A DNA stretch of 17,459 nt, taken from an uncultured Candidatus Saccharibacteria bacterium (GTDB taxonomy: Bacteria; Patescibacteria; Saccharimonadia; Saccharimonadales; UBA6022). Below are positions 1 through 6,438 of the stretch, one piece after another. Each line of letters opens with the position of its first letter. Position 1 is the stretch's first letter. The position numbers and the translations under genes are program-made. The notes under the pieces are model-generated. The model saw only the letters and a program-made list of their open reading frames with translations. It was not told the origin of the DNA and ran no database searches. The stretch spans positions 1 through 17,459 of the forward strand of contig CAMPKW010000020.1 of assembly GCA_946887425.1 (NCBI GenBank), written 5' to 3'.

Positions 1-1136
1 ATTTCCTCGAACTGGTCGAGTGTATGTTCAATGTCGTGCGTAGCGGCAATTGCCAAACTTTCAGCAACCATTTTTTTGCGCTTCGACTCATCAGATAGTA
101 CAAGCTTTAGTCGCTCGGCAATTTGCTCGTCATCATCCTGAGTACAAAGATATCCATTGCGACCATCCTGGCAAAGCTCACGGAGCGCACCAGCATCAAC
201 AGCCACAATCGGCTGTCCGCTTGCCATAGCTTCAAGCGTGGCGATGCTCTGCAGTTCGGCAGGAGATGGCATGCAGTACACTGAACCAACTCTGTGCAAG
301 GCAGTGATCTCATCATCTGTTACGCGGCCAGTAAAGCTGACGTGCGAAATAATCGACAACTCACGCGTTAAATAATGTAGTCGATCGGCGTCCGTACCAT
401 CACCAACAATAAGCAGATGGGCATTGTTCTCTTTGTGCATTCGTGCAAATGCTTTTACAAGAACAGAGAGGTGCTTCTCGGCATCAAGTCGACCGATATA
501 ACTAATGATTGGTCGGTCCATAGGAAGATGGAATTTCTTATAAATTGCAGGGTCAACTGGTCCTGGCCGGAAACGACTCAAGTCGATACCGTTTGATACG
601 GCAATCATCGGATTCGGAAATTCAACATTAAACATATCAATGGCCGATTGTGTGGGCATCGTCACACAGTCCGACTTTGAGTGGAAGCGGCGACCATACT
701 CGCGAAGCATAAAGTTAATAGGGCGAGCTACCGGCGCAAGCAGCTTAAGATTATCCATCAAGTTTTCTGGCATGGCGTGATTTGTACTCACGATGGGAAT
801 GCCATACTTGTTGCCATATTTCATTGCCGCCTGGCCAATCCACATGAGCATCTGGATATGAATCACATCTGGTTCAAAGTCCTCTATAATCTTTTTTACC
901 TCACGCTGAGGGGTGAGGGAGATGCGGAAGTTTTGATAAAACGGAAACGGCACAGAAGCCGTTCTTGAAATAATATACTTGCCATCCACTTGTTTAGAGC
1001 GCTTGCCCGATTGGCTCGGCGCAATTACCAATACTTCGTGGCCACGTTCAGCCAGTCCTTGTGCGAGTGTCCGACTGAATGTCGCAACACCGTTAATTGT
1101 CGGCCAATGTAAGTCCGACGCAATCAGAATTTTCAT
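1..1136 (-). CDS. GT4-family glycosyltransferase (3' end cut by window edge)
   Basis: Cytoplasmic or membrane-associated retaining glycosyltransferase of the GT4 (GT-B fold) type, expected to move a sugar from an activated donor to a lipid or glycan acceptor. About 378 residues are visible with no stop, so the C-terminus lies outside the window. The start MKILIASDLHWPTINGVATF has the usual GT4 N-terminal acceptor-side strand and glycine-rich turn. VSNGIDLSRFRP and SYIGRLDAEKHLSVLVKAF mark the interdomain and donor-binding region. The E-x7-E donor-sugar motif is seen at E294 and E302, followed by GQPIVA and GRNGYL. It resembles PimB-like or diacylglycerol glucosyltransferases, but the substrate cannot be told. 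The start at 1136 is preceded 9 nt upstream by TATAAT (1151-1146 on the minus strand) with no Shine-Dalgarno, suggesting a leaderless mRNA. It is divergent from the glycosyltransferase at 1181, so both probably serve envelope glycan synthesis. Confidence 0.88.
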   Translation of the reverse strand, partial: MKILIASDLHWPTINGVATFSRTLAQGLAERGHEVLVIAPSQSGKRSKQVDGKYIISRTASVPFPFYQNFRISLTPQREVKKIIEDFEPDVIHIQMLMWIGQAAMKYGNKYGIPIVSTNHAMPENLMDNLKLLAPVARPINFMLREYGRRFHSKSDCVTMPTQSAIDMFNVEFPNPMIAVSNGIDLSRFRPGPVDPAIYKKFHLPMDRPIISYIGRLDAEKHLSVLVKAFARMHKENNAHLLIVGDGTDADRLHYLTRELSIISHVSFTGRVTDDEITALHRVGSVYCMPSPAELQSIATLEAMASGQPIVAVDAGALRELCQDGRNGYLCTQDDDEQIAERLKLVLSDESKRKKMVAESLAIAATHDIEHTLDQFEE

Positions 1137-1145
1137 ATAGAAACC

Positions 1146-1154
1146 ATTATACCA
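1146..1154 (-). promoter_or_regulatory. Extended -10 promoter of the minus-strand glycosyltransferase
   Basis: On the minus strand this reads TGGTATAAT, a perfect -10 box with the TGn extension. Only 9 nt separate it from the ATG at 1136, so the transcript would start 2-3 nt before, or at, the start codon. No good -35 was seen. Confidence 0.65.
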
Positions 1155-1164
1155 TGGCTGATTA

Positions 1165-1173
1165 TGCTACAAT
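1165..1173 (+). promoter_or_regulatory. Extended -10 promoter of the plus-strand glycosyltransferase
   Basis: TGCTACAAT is an extended -10 element, 7 nt before the ATG at 1181. The predicted start site falls at the start codon (leaderless). It lies back-to-back with the minus-strand -10 at 1146-1151, so each promoter occupies the other's upstream region. Confidence 0.6.
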
Positions 1174-1180
1174 AACAGAT

Positions 1181-2263
1181 ATGAAGCTGCTTTTTGACGC
1201 GCGCTACATCCGCACCGACTTCCACGATGGCATTAGCCGCTACAGCGCCGAGCTGGCGCATGCCGTAGCCGATCAACATAGCGACACTACCTTTATCATT
1301 TACCACGAAGACCAGTTGCAGTTCCTTCCGGTGGGCGCACCATCAATTACACTCCACTCGCCAACCTCATGGCGTGAACCCTTCAGTGCATTCTATCTCA
1401 ATAAATATCGACCAGATATTGTCTTTTCACCTATGCAAACTATCGGCAGCCTAGGTCGACGCTTCAAGCTCATTTTGACGCTTCACGACATGATTTACTA
1501 TCGCCATCGTACGCCACCTCGGAACCTACCATGGATTGTCCGCATAGCCTGGCGCCTTTACCATCTGAGTTACTGGCCACAACGCCTGACACTCAATGGC
1601 GCCGATGCTGTTGCGACAGTCAGTCGGACAAGCAAACATGATATCGAAGCCGCCAAGCTCACCAAGCGTCCAGTCACAGTACTACCCAACGCGCCCCAAA
1701 AGCTCGCTAAGCTAATCGAACCAAAAAAGACAGCTGACACCACGCCCACGGAACTAATCTACATGGGCTCATTCATGCCTTACAAAAACGTAGAAACGCT
1801 CATTGAAGGAATGGCATTTTTACCACCTAGCTACACACTCCATCTTCTCAGTCGCATCAAGCCGGATCGACAAGCAGAGCTAGAGCGCCATATCTCGAAA
1901 GGAACGAATGTCGTGTTTCACAATGGCGTCAGCGACACTGAGTACGCTGAACTGCTCGCCGACAACGCACTTCTTGTTACGGCTAGCTTTGATGAAGGGT
2001 ACGGCCTTCCCATTGCCGAAGCACTTGCACTCGGCACGCCAGCCGTGGTCAGCGATCTCGCCATTTTCCACGAAGTGGCAGGGGAAGGTGCGCGCTATTT
2101 CAACCCTAACGACCCGCAATCATTCGCATCTCATGTCGCTGCTGCCTCAAGCCTAGCAGCGTACAAGCAGTTAAGTAGTAGCGGCGAGCAGCACATTGCG
2201 CAGTTCGCATGGACATCATCTGCTCGCACCCTTCTTGAGCTCTGTCGATCATTGACAAAATAA
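1181..2263 (+). CDS. GT4-family glycosyltransferase (mannosyltransferase-like)
   Basis: Predicted cytoplasmic GT-B fold glycosyltransferase, 360 residues, a full length for a small GT4 enzyme. The N-terminus MKLLFDARYIRTDFHDGISR is the acceptor-domain first strand and loop common in bacterial GT4 mannosyl- or rhamnosyltransferases. LTLHDMIYY lies mid-domain. LIYMGSFMPYKNVETLIEG starts the donor domain, and the E-x7-E motif is E272...E280 within DEGYGLPIAEALALGTP. The frame is open upstream to 1097, but the ATG at 1181 is chosen because the family's conserved start begins there and an extended -10 box ends 7 nt before it. It is divergently paired with the other glycosyltransferase, suggesting a shared surface-glycan or glycolipid pathway. 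The acceptor and donor are unknown. It ends in TAA inside the promoter of the next gene. Confidence 0.85.
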   Translation: MKLLFDARYIRTDFHDGISRYSAELAHAVADQHSDTTFIIYHEDQLQFLPVGAPSITLHSPTSWREPFSAFYLNKYRPDIVFSPMQTIGSLGRRFKLILTLHDMIYYRHRTPPRNLPWIVRIAWRLYHLSYWPQRLTLNGADAVATVSRTSKHDIEAAKLTKRPVTVLPNAPQKLAKLIEPKKTADTTPTELIYMGSFMPYKNVETLIEGMAFLPPSYTLHLLSRIKPDRQAELERHISKGTNVVFHNGVSDTEYAELLADNALLVTASFDEGYGLPIAEALALGTPAVVSDLAIFHEVAGEGARYFNPNDPQSFASHVAAASSLAAYKQLSSSGEQHIAQFAWTSSARTLLELCRSLTK

Positions 2264-2280
2264 TCGCTTGTTAGCATAAT
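2252..2280 (+). promoter_or_regulatory. Near-consensus -35/-10 promoter for the first hexapeptide gene
   Basis: TTGACA at 2252-2257, a 17-nt spacer, then CATAAT at 2275-2280. The -35 overlaps the 3' end of the upstream glycosyltransferase. The predicted start is near 2287, giving a leader of about 40 nt, unlike the leaderless pattern of most neighbours. Confidence 0.75.
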
Positions 2281-2328
2281 CACCCTCAGACCCTTAACAA
2301 TACAACTACGAGAAGAATAGGAAATGTG

Positions 2329-2904
2329 GTGGAAGAACGGAAGCTGGGTCCGTCCTTGGTACGCTATTACAATCCAATTGAAAGTAGAGGTACGTACACA
2401 CCTGAATATGTGCTCATTCCGGAAGATGCAAAAATCGGCCACGGTGTCGTCATTCATACTGGCGTTGTGCTGATGGAGCGGGTCGAAATTGGCGACGGCG
2501 TCATCATCAGGCGAGGAGCCAATATCGGTAGCGATGCTCGCATAGACTCATGGGTATCTATCGGTGCGTGTGTGCAAATCGGCAACGCAGTAACAATACG
2601 CGAAGGAGCAATAATCAACGACTGCGCCGTTGTCGAGCGTGGCACGCAAATTGGCTTCCGCGCACAGATACATCGATACGCTGCCATAGCCTGCAACGTC
2701 AAGATCGGAAACGACGCCATCATCAAGGGCGGCGCGCATATATACCCGCTTGTCGAGATCGGTGAAAATGTCACGATCGGGAAACAGAGCAGTATAAATG
2801 CAACGATCGGTGATTTCAGCGCAATTGGTGCAGGGATTTTCATCCACTACGCGTCGATAATCCCGCCGCACACGATTCTCGCTAGCTGTTCACCGAAGCC
2901 CTAG
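2329..2904 (+). CDS. Hexapeptide-repeat (left-handed beta-helix) protein
   Basis: Product of about 191 residues built almost wholly of hexapeptide repeats of the (V/A/I)xIGxx type, roughly 20 in a row from IPEDAKIGHG to about SSINATIGDFSAIG. This predicts a left-handed parallel beta-helix of six to seven coils, usually trimeric in the LpxA/DapD/gamma-carbonic-anhydrase superfamily. Unlike acyltransferases of that superfamily, no long loop interrupts the helix and no clear catalytic His loop is visible, so an enzymatic role is not assured; a structural role is possible. There is no signal peptide or membrane segment. GTG codons at 2326 and 2329 are both possible starts; 2329 is preferred because AGGA (2319-2322) lies 6 nt upstream. 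It is monocistronic between its own promoter and a terminator. The protein at 4349 has the same build and is probably a paralogue. Function unknown. Confidence 0.8.
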   Translation: MEERKLGPSLVRYYNPIESRGTYTPEYVLIPEDAKIGHGVVIHTGVVLMERVEIGDGVIIRRGANIGSDARIDSWVSIGACVQIGNAVTIREGAIINDCAVVERGTQIGFRAQIHRYAAIACNVKIGNDAIIKGGAHIYPLVEIGENVTIGKQSSINATIGDFSAIGAGIFIHYASIIPPHTILASCSPKP

Positions 2905-2936
2905 GCTTCAGAGGTCTCGCCTCGGTATCGAGAATC
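2874..2936 (+). other. Nested inverted repeats at the 3' end of the hexapeptide gene
   Basis: An outer 8-bp stem (GATTCTCG 2874-2881 with CGAGAATC 2929-2936) encloses two small hairpins: GAAGCC-CTA-GGCTTC (2895-2909), which contains the TAG stop, and GAGG-tctcg-CCTC (2911-2923). This would make a three-way junction covering the stop codon, just upstream of the terminator. Role unknown; possibly mRNA 3'-end stabilisation. Confidence 0.45.
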
Positions 2937-2945
2937 GCTTGGAAG

Positions 2946-2971
2946 AGCGCCACGACACCGGGGCGCTTTTT
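2946..2971 (+). terminator. Rho-independent terminator after the first hexapeptide gene
   Basis: AGCGCC (2946-2951) pairs with GGCGCT (2962-2967) over a 10-nt loop and runs into TTTTT (2967-2971). It separates the hexapeptide gene from smpB. Confidence 0.75.
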
Positions 2972-2984
2972 CATGGTCATAAGG

Positions 2985-2990
2985 TATAAT
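2985..2990 (+). promoter_or_regulatory. -10 box of smpB
   Basis: A perfect TATAAT, 10 nt before the smpB ATG. There is no convincing -35, since the terminator stem occupies that position. It implies a leader of about 3-4 nt. Confidence 0.55.
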
Positions 2991-3000
2991 CAAGAGAGTT

Positions 3001-3471
3001 ATGGCAAAAAAACCAATCAAAAAGCCGAGTGTCATCACGAATCGCCGTGCTTCATTTGACTATGCACTTGACGATGAACTCGTTGTCGGCATCACTCTAA
3101 CCGGCCCAGAAACGCGCGCCGCTCGCGATGGCCACGTTCAGCTCAAAGGATCATTCGTATCCATAAAAGGCAACGAACTCTGGCTCAATAACGCCAGCTT
3201 CAGTCTCAAGCTAAACGAACGCGGCCAAGTAGGAGCCCGGTCAATCGATACCCGTGCCCGAAAACTTCTCGCTCATCGCAAACAAATTGACGACCTCTAT
3301 ACACGAAAGCAAAGTGGCATGAGTATCGTGCCGCTTCGCCTGAAAACCGCCGGGCGTCACATTAAGCTAGTTATCGCACTCGGAAAAGGCAAGAAAACCT
3401 ATGACAAGCGCGAGACAATCAAACGCCGCGACCAAGACCGCGATACACAGCGCACGCTCAAGCGGTATTAA
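3001..3471 (+). CDS. smpB: SsrA-binding protein SmpB
   Basis: Binds tmRNA (SsrA) and brings it with EF-Tu to stalled ribosomes for trans-translation. The 156 residues match the family's usual length of about 150-160. Family signatures are in order: NRRASFDYALDDELVVGI (first strand; usually N-[RK]-[KR]-A-x-[FH]-[DE]-Y), GPETRAARDGHVQLKGSFV (usually G-T-E-V-K-S-[LI]-R), RARKLLAHRKQIDDL (usually RKLLLHK-x-EI), SIVPLRLKTAGRHIKLVIAL, and the basic C-terminal tail with GKGKKTYDKRETIKRRDQDR, whose flexible end enters the ribosome decoding centre. A TATAAT 10 nt before the ATG and the lack of a Shine-Dalgarno suggest leaderless translation. The exonuclease III gene follows after 26 nt with its own -10 box. 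The ssrA partner is not in this window. Confidence 0.95.
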   Translation: MAKKPIKKPSVITNRRASFDYALDDELVVGITLTGPETRAARDGHVQLKGSFVSIKGNELWLNNASFSLKLNERGQVGARSIDTRARKLLAHRKQIDDLYTRKQSGMSIVPLRLKTAGRHIKLVIALGKGKKTYDKRETIKRRDQDRDTQRTLKRY

Positions 3472-3485
3472 TAGCCGTCACGCTG

Positions 3486-3491
3486 TATAAT
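3486..3491 (+). promoter_or_regulatory. -10 box of the exonuclease III gene
   Basis: A perfect TATAAT only 6 nt before the ATG at 3498, which puts the predicted transcription start at the A of the start codon. The -35 region lies in the last codons of smpB and is poor. Confidence 0.55.
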
Positions 3492-3497
3492 AGACTC

Positions 3498-4298
3498 ATG
3501 AAACTCTATTCTTGGAACGTTAATGGCATCCGCGCCGTCATCAACAAAGGCGCATTTCAAAGCTTTATTGAAAAAGAGCAGCCAGATATTCTGTGTCTTC
3601 AGGAGACCAAAGCCAAAGAAGGTCAGGCAGAGATCGACCTGCCAGATTACCACGAGTACTGGAATAGCGCCGATAAAGCAGGGTATAGCGGCACCGCAAT
3701 CTTTAGTAAAATGAAGCCGCTTTCCGTCATCAACGGCTTCGCCGATGCAATTGCCGAAAAATACAACCTATCGGGCGACAGCTACGGCGACCCGACCAAG
3801 GAAGGGCGCGTTATCAGTGCCGAGTTTGACGCTTTTTGGGTGGTAACCGTCTACACTCCAAACTCAAAAGGTGATCTTAGCCGCCTTGCACTTCGCCACA
3901 AACAGTGGGACCCTGCGTTCCTCGAGCACGTTAAAGAACTTGAGAAATCAAAGCCAGTACTCTTTTGCGGCGACTTAAACGTGGCCCACAGCGAAATTGA
4001 CCTCGCAAACCCAAAACCAAATGTCGGCAAGCATGGATTCACCAACGAAGAGCGTGCTGGTTTTGACGCCCTCGAGGCGGCCGGATTTAACGACACCTTC
4101 CGCACCAAATACCCCGAGCAAGAGGCTGCCTACACTTGGTGGACCCACTGGGCCAACGCTCGTGCCCGAAACGTCGGCTGGCGTATCGACTACTGGCTGG
4201 CAAGCAAGGGAATCGCCGACGCGGTAGTGGACGCAAAGATCCATCCCGACATCTTAGGATCGGACCACTGTCCAGTCAGTATAATAATTGACTTATAG
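3498..4298 (+). CDS. xth: Exodeoxyribonuclease III / AP endonuclease
   Basis: Metal-dependent base-excision-repair enzyme of the exonuclease III/APE1 (endonuclease-exonuclease-phosphatase) family: it cuts 5' to abasic sites and removes 3' blocking groups. At 266 residues it has the family's usual length. All catalytic motifs are present: SWNVNGIRA with N7, LQETKA with metal-binding E36, AGYSGTAIF, VTVYTPNS with Y119, GDLNVAHSEID with D159 and N161, GWRIDYWLAS with D231, and GSDHCPV with D256-H257. It resembles the ExoA-type branch. The closely spaced upstream gene is smpB, which may be only a neighbour. The stop codon TAG sits between the -35 and -10 of the next gene's promoter. Whether the symbol should be xth or exoA cannot be settled here. 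Confidence 0.95.
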   Translation: MKLYSWNVNGIRAVINKGAFQSFIEKEQPDILCLQETKAKEGQAEIDLPDYHEYWNSADKAGYSGTAIFSKMKPLSVINGFADAIAEKYNLSGDSYGDPTKEGRVISAEFDAFWVVTVYTPNSKGDLSRLALRHKQWDPAFLEHVKELEKSKPVLFCGDLNVAHSEIDLANPKPNVGKHGFTNEERAGFDALEAAGFNDTFRTKYPEQEAAYTWWTHWANARARNVGWRIDYWLASKGIADAVVDAKIHPDILGSDHCPVSIIIDL

Positions 4299-4316
4299 AT
4301 ATTTTTGTTTTATAAT
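4288..4316 (+). promoter_or_regulatory. Near-consensus -35/-10 promoter for the second hexapeptide gene
   Basis: TTGACT (4288-4293), a 17-nt spacer, then a perfect TATAAT (4311-4316). It starts inside the 3' end of the exonuclease III gene. The predicted start is near 4323, giving a 25-27 nt leader. The arrangement is the same as for the first hexapeptide gene at 2252-2280. Confidence 0.8.
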
Positions 4317-4348
4317 AGAATAGATAGCTCATCGACAACAGAACGGAG

Positions 4349-4801
4349 ATGGTCAAATTGACCACCGATACCTCAACTAAGCTCCACACCAACCACGACG
4401 GGTCGACGGTCGTAGTACCCGCTACTACCAACATAGGCGAACACGTCTACATTCACCCCAGTGTCATCCTGGGAGAAAACTGCAGTATCGGCGAAGGTAG
4501 CTCAATCGGCCGGGAGACGAAGGTCGCCAGAAGTGTCAAACTTGGCGCTAATGTCGAGCTCGGAGCCCGAGTCACCGTCGGCTATGAAGCCATCTTCGAA
4601 GACCTGGCTTGTGTCAGAGACGACGCAGAGGTTGGGGAAAGAGTCGAAATCGGCAACAATGCCGAGATCGGTCCGCACGCAGACATCGGAAGTCGTACCA
4701 GGATAGCAGGCACCACCCTGGTGTCCGCTCATTGGATCGTTCCGAGTGACTTCGTAGTCAACCCCGGTCCCGATAATCGGGCAGTTCTGATCAAGATGTA
4801 G
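4349..4801 (+). CDS. Hexapeptide-repeat (left-handed beta-helix) protein, second copy
   Basis: A 150-residue product made of about 15 uninterrupted hexapeptide repeats (for example NCSIGEGSSIGRETKVARSV, VEIGNNAEIGPHADIGSR), predicting a short left-handed beta-helix. No signal peptide, no membrane segment, and no loop with an obvious catalytic His. It matches the build of the protein at 2329: an entry coil of the kind IGEHVYIHPSVILG, the same cap style (WIVPSDFVVNP here, IIPPHTILAS there), the same promoter type and a dedicated terminator. The two are probably paralogues. The start is uncertain: GGAG (4345-4348) touches the ATG at 4349, too close for a normal Shine-Dalgarno, whereas a TTG at 4358 would be spaced 9 nt from it. 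Likely strongly expressed from a consensus promoter; function unknown. Confidence 0.78.
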   Translation: MVKLTTDTSTKLHTNHDGSTVVVPATTNIGEHVYIHPSVILGENCSIGEGSSIGRETKVARSVKLGANVELGARVTVGYEAIFEDLACVRDDAEVGERVEIGNNAEIGPHADIGSRTRIAGTTLVSAHWIVPSDFVVNPGPDNRAVLIKM

Positions 4802-4827
4802 TCCATCACACCCCGCCCAACGAAACG

Positions 4828-4863
4828 GAAATATCCCGTCTCGCGGCGGGGTATTTCTATTTT
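4828..4863 (+). terminator. Rho-independent terminator after the second hexapeptide gene
   Basis: GAAATATCCCG (4828-4838) pairs with CGGGGTATTTC (4847-4857) with one U-G wobble and an 8-nt loop, followed by a T-rich run. An alternative stem, ACCCCGCC (4810-4817) with GGCGGGGT (4845-4852), would exclude it. Confidence 0.7.
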
Positions 4864-4864
4864 A

Positions 4865-4894
4865 TTGGCAGAATGAAATTAAAGATTGTATAAT
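4865..4894 (+). promoter_or_regulatory. Promoter of the HAD phosphatase operon
   Basis: TTGGCA (4865-4870), an 18-nt spacer, and a perfect TATAAT (4889-4894), 9 nt before the ATG at 4904. It predicts a near-leaderless mRNA. It begins immediately after the terminator stem. Confidence 0.65.
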
Positions 4895-4903
4895 TAGCAT
4901 ATT

Positions 4904-5638
4904 ATGAAGCAGAAGTTTGCAGCATTCGATATCGACGGCACACTGTTTCGCAGCGGGCTTTACCGCGAGGTCTTCTACGAACTCTATAAAATGAATGTCC
5001 TCCCAAGCAATCTGGGCGAAGAAACGACACTCAAGCACCGAGAGTGGCGCCACCGCGTGCACGGTAACGCGTTTGAGGAATTTGAGCGCATCATGGTCGG
5101 CGGCCTGGACTCCTATCTACCGCAGCTTCGCATCAGCGACTATGACGAAGCCGTAAAGCGCGTACTCGACAAGAAAGCCGAGAACGTCTACGTATATACA
5201 CGCGATCTCATCAAGCAACTTAAAGCCGACAACTACTTCATCATCGCCATTAGCGGCTCCCAGCAAGAGCTAGTTGAGCCGTTCGCGCAGCGGTATGGAT
5301 TTGACGCCTGGATTGGACAGCAGTGGGAACGTGGTGACGAATTTTTTACCGGCAATGTCGTGAAAACCCACACAGGCAAAGACAAGATTATTCAGCGTCT
5401 TATCGAAGAACATGCGCTTACGCTTGAGGGCAGCTATGCCGTGGGCGACAGTAACGGCGATAGTGGTATGCTGAGTATAGTAGATAACCCGATTGCCTTT
5501 AATCCCACGCATGAGCTTCTCGAAAAAGCACTCGAGCAGGGCTGGAAAGTTGTGGTTGAACGTAAAAATACTAGCTATGAAATCATAAAGGACGAAAAGA
5601 GTGGACACCACATACTGGAAAAAACAAACCAACAATAA
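4904..5638 (+). CDS. HAD-superfamily subfamily IB hydrolase (SerB-like phosphatase)
   Basis: Predicted cytoplasmic phosphatase of the haloacid dehalogenase superfamily, subclass IB (phosphoserine-phosphatase-like), 244 residues. Motif I is FDIDGT with nucleophile D9 and acid/base D11. Motif II is IAISGS with S117. A Lys for motif III lies in TGKDK (K159 or K161). Motif IV is VGDSNGDSGML with D182 and D186. The helical insert between D11 and about residue 95 is the C1-type cap typical of this subclass, as are the words SGSQQELVEPFA and PIAFNP near the end. The substrate is not readable: the family includes phosphoserine phosphatases and small-phosphoester hydrolases. A -10 box 9 nt before the ATG and no Shine-Dalgarno suggest a leaderless mRNA. 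The next gene overlaps its last 38 nt, so the two are one translation-coupled operon. Confidence 0.85.
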   Translation: MKQKFAAFDIDGTLFRSGLYREVFYELYKMNVLPSNLGEETTLKHREWRHRVHGNAFEEFERIMVGGLDSYLPQLRISDYDEAVKRVLDKKAENVYVYTRDLIKQLKADNYFIIAISGSQQELVEPFAQRYGFDAWIGQQWERGDEFFTGNVVKTHTGKDKIIQRLIEEHALTLEGSYAVGDSNGDSGMLSIVDNPIAFNPTHELLEKALEQGWKVVVERKNTSYEIIKDEKSGHHILEKTNQQ

Positions 5639-6395
5639 GCCACTCTTTCCAGATATCGAATGGAGCAAGCCTGAGCAGCGCTCACAAGCTGGCCGACTTG
5701 GCATTCTTGGTGGCAACAAACTCGGCTTTGCAGGCGTAGCCGAAGCCTATGGCGTTGCACTCCAGGCGGGTGTCGGGGAAGTGCGTGTACTATTGCCCGA
5801 TGTTCTCAAAAAGACAATTCCGACCACCATCACCGACACACTTTTCGGCGCAACCAACCCATCGGGAAGCCTTGCGAAGGACGCGCGAGGTGAACTTGAG
5901 GCACTAGCCCAGTGGTCAAGTGGCGTCCTGATGATTGGCGATGCTGGTAGAAATAGCGAAACAGCTATTGCGTACGAGAATTTCCTCAAAGATTATAGCG
6001 GACCGCTCACAATTACTCGTGATGCGGTCGACCTGATCAAAAATAGCACTCAGACAATTGTCGATCGACCAGACACACTTCTTGTCGTTTCATTTGCACA
6101 GCTTCAAAAATTGTTTCAAGGTGTTTACTATCCAAAAATTCTCACGTTTAGCATGCAACTCGCTCAACTTGTTGATGCACTTCACAAATTCACCATTACC
6201 TACCCGATTACGATCCAGGTACTCCACAAAGAACACATCATTATTGCAAGCGGCGGGGAAGTCGTCACAAGTGAATGGGACAGCCCAATGGCAATATGGC
6301 GCGGCCACACCGCAGCTCGAGCCGCGAGCTATTGGCTCTGGCACCCAGCGAGACCACTCGAGGCGGTAACCGCCAGCCTGATCGTGCATGCATAG
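5601..6395 (+). CDS. Divergent NnrD/YjeF-C-like (ribokinase-superfamily) protein
   Basis: A 264-residue protein whose first half resembles the ADP/ATP-dependent NAD(P)H-hydrate dehydratase domain (NnrD, YjeF C-terminal, ribokinase fold). GRLGILGGNKLGFAGVAEAY followed by LQAGVGEVRVLLP matches the entry motif normally read as G-x-V-x-V-(I/L)-G-G-S-x-x-x-x-G-A-A ... RAGAG-x-V. VLMIGDAGRNSETA stands where a (I/V)GPGL(G) motif is expected. PLTITRDAVDLI occupies the place of the family's P-x-(V/L)-D-A-D-A. The late catalytic glycine-rich GSGD motif is not visible, so the protein may be inactive as a dehydratase or may do something else. GTG start at 5601 with AAAGGA (5587-5592) 8 nt upstream, inside the HAD gene; the overlap is 38 nt. 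Family placement is by eye and moderate. Confidence 0.55.
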   Translation: MDTTYWKKQTNNKPLFPDIEWSKPEQRSQAGRLGILGGNKLGFAGVAEAYGVALQAGVGEVRVLLPDVLKKTIPTTITDTLFGATNPSGSLAKDARGELEALAQWSSGVLMIGDAGRNSETAIAYENFLKDYSGPLTITRDAVDLIKNSTQTIVDRPDTLLVVSFAQLQKLFQGVYYPKILTFSMQLAQLVDALHKFTITYPITIQVLHKEHIIIASGGEVVTSEWDSPMAIWRGHTAARAASYWLWHPARPLEAVTASLIVHA

Positions 6396-6409
6396 AAGCA
6401 TTGCTTTTT
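6386..6409 (+). terminator. Possible terminator after the NnrD-like gene
   Basis: GCATGC (6386-6391) pairs with GCA-TGC (6398-6404, one bulged T) over the loop ATAGAA and runs into TTTTT (6405-6409). The bulge and short stem make it a moderate call. Its T-run overlaps the possible -35 of the next gene. Confidence 0.45.
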
Positions 6410-6428
6410 CCAAAAAATAGTTTATAAT
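6401..6428 (+). promoter_or_regulatory. Promoter of the unknown gene at 6439
   Basis: TTGCTT (6401-6406), a 16-nt spacer, and a perfect TATAAT (6423-6428), which ends 10 nt before the ATG at 6439. Confidence 0.6.
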
Positions 6429-6438
6429 TAATATCCAC

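Noticed and set aside
681..968. A 95-codon plus-strand frame inside the minus-strand glycosyltransferase
   Set aside because: It is fully opposite a conserved GT4 reading frame and has no promoter or family motifs.
2324..2449. An ATG at 2324 opening another frame just before the hexapeptide start
   Set aside because: The frame closes at a TGA after about 40 codons with no recognisable content, while the GTG frame carries the repeats.
2454..2843. A 129-codon open frame antisense to the first hexapeptide gene (and others at 2548-2871 and 2550-2765)
   Set aside because: The regular 18-nt codon rhythm of hexapeptide repeats keeps several frames open. Compositions are repetitive, with no promoter or Shine-Dalgarno and no recognisable domain.
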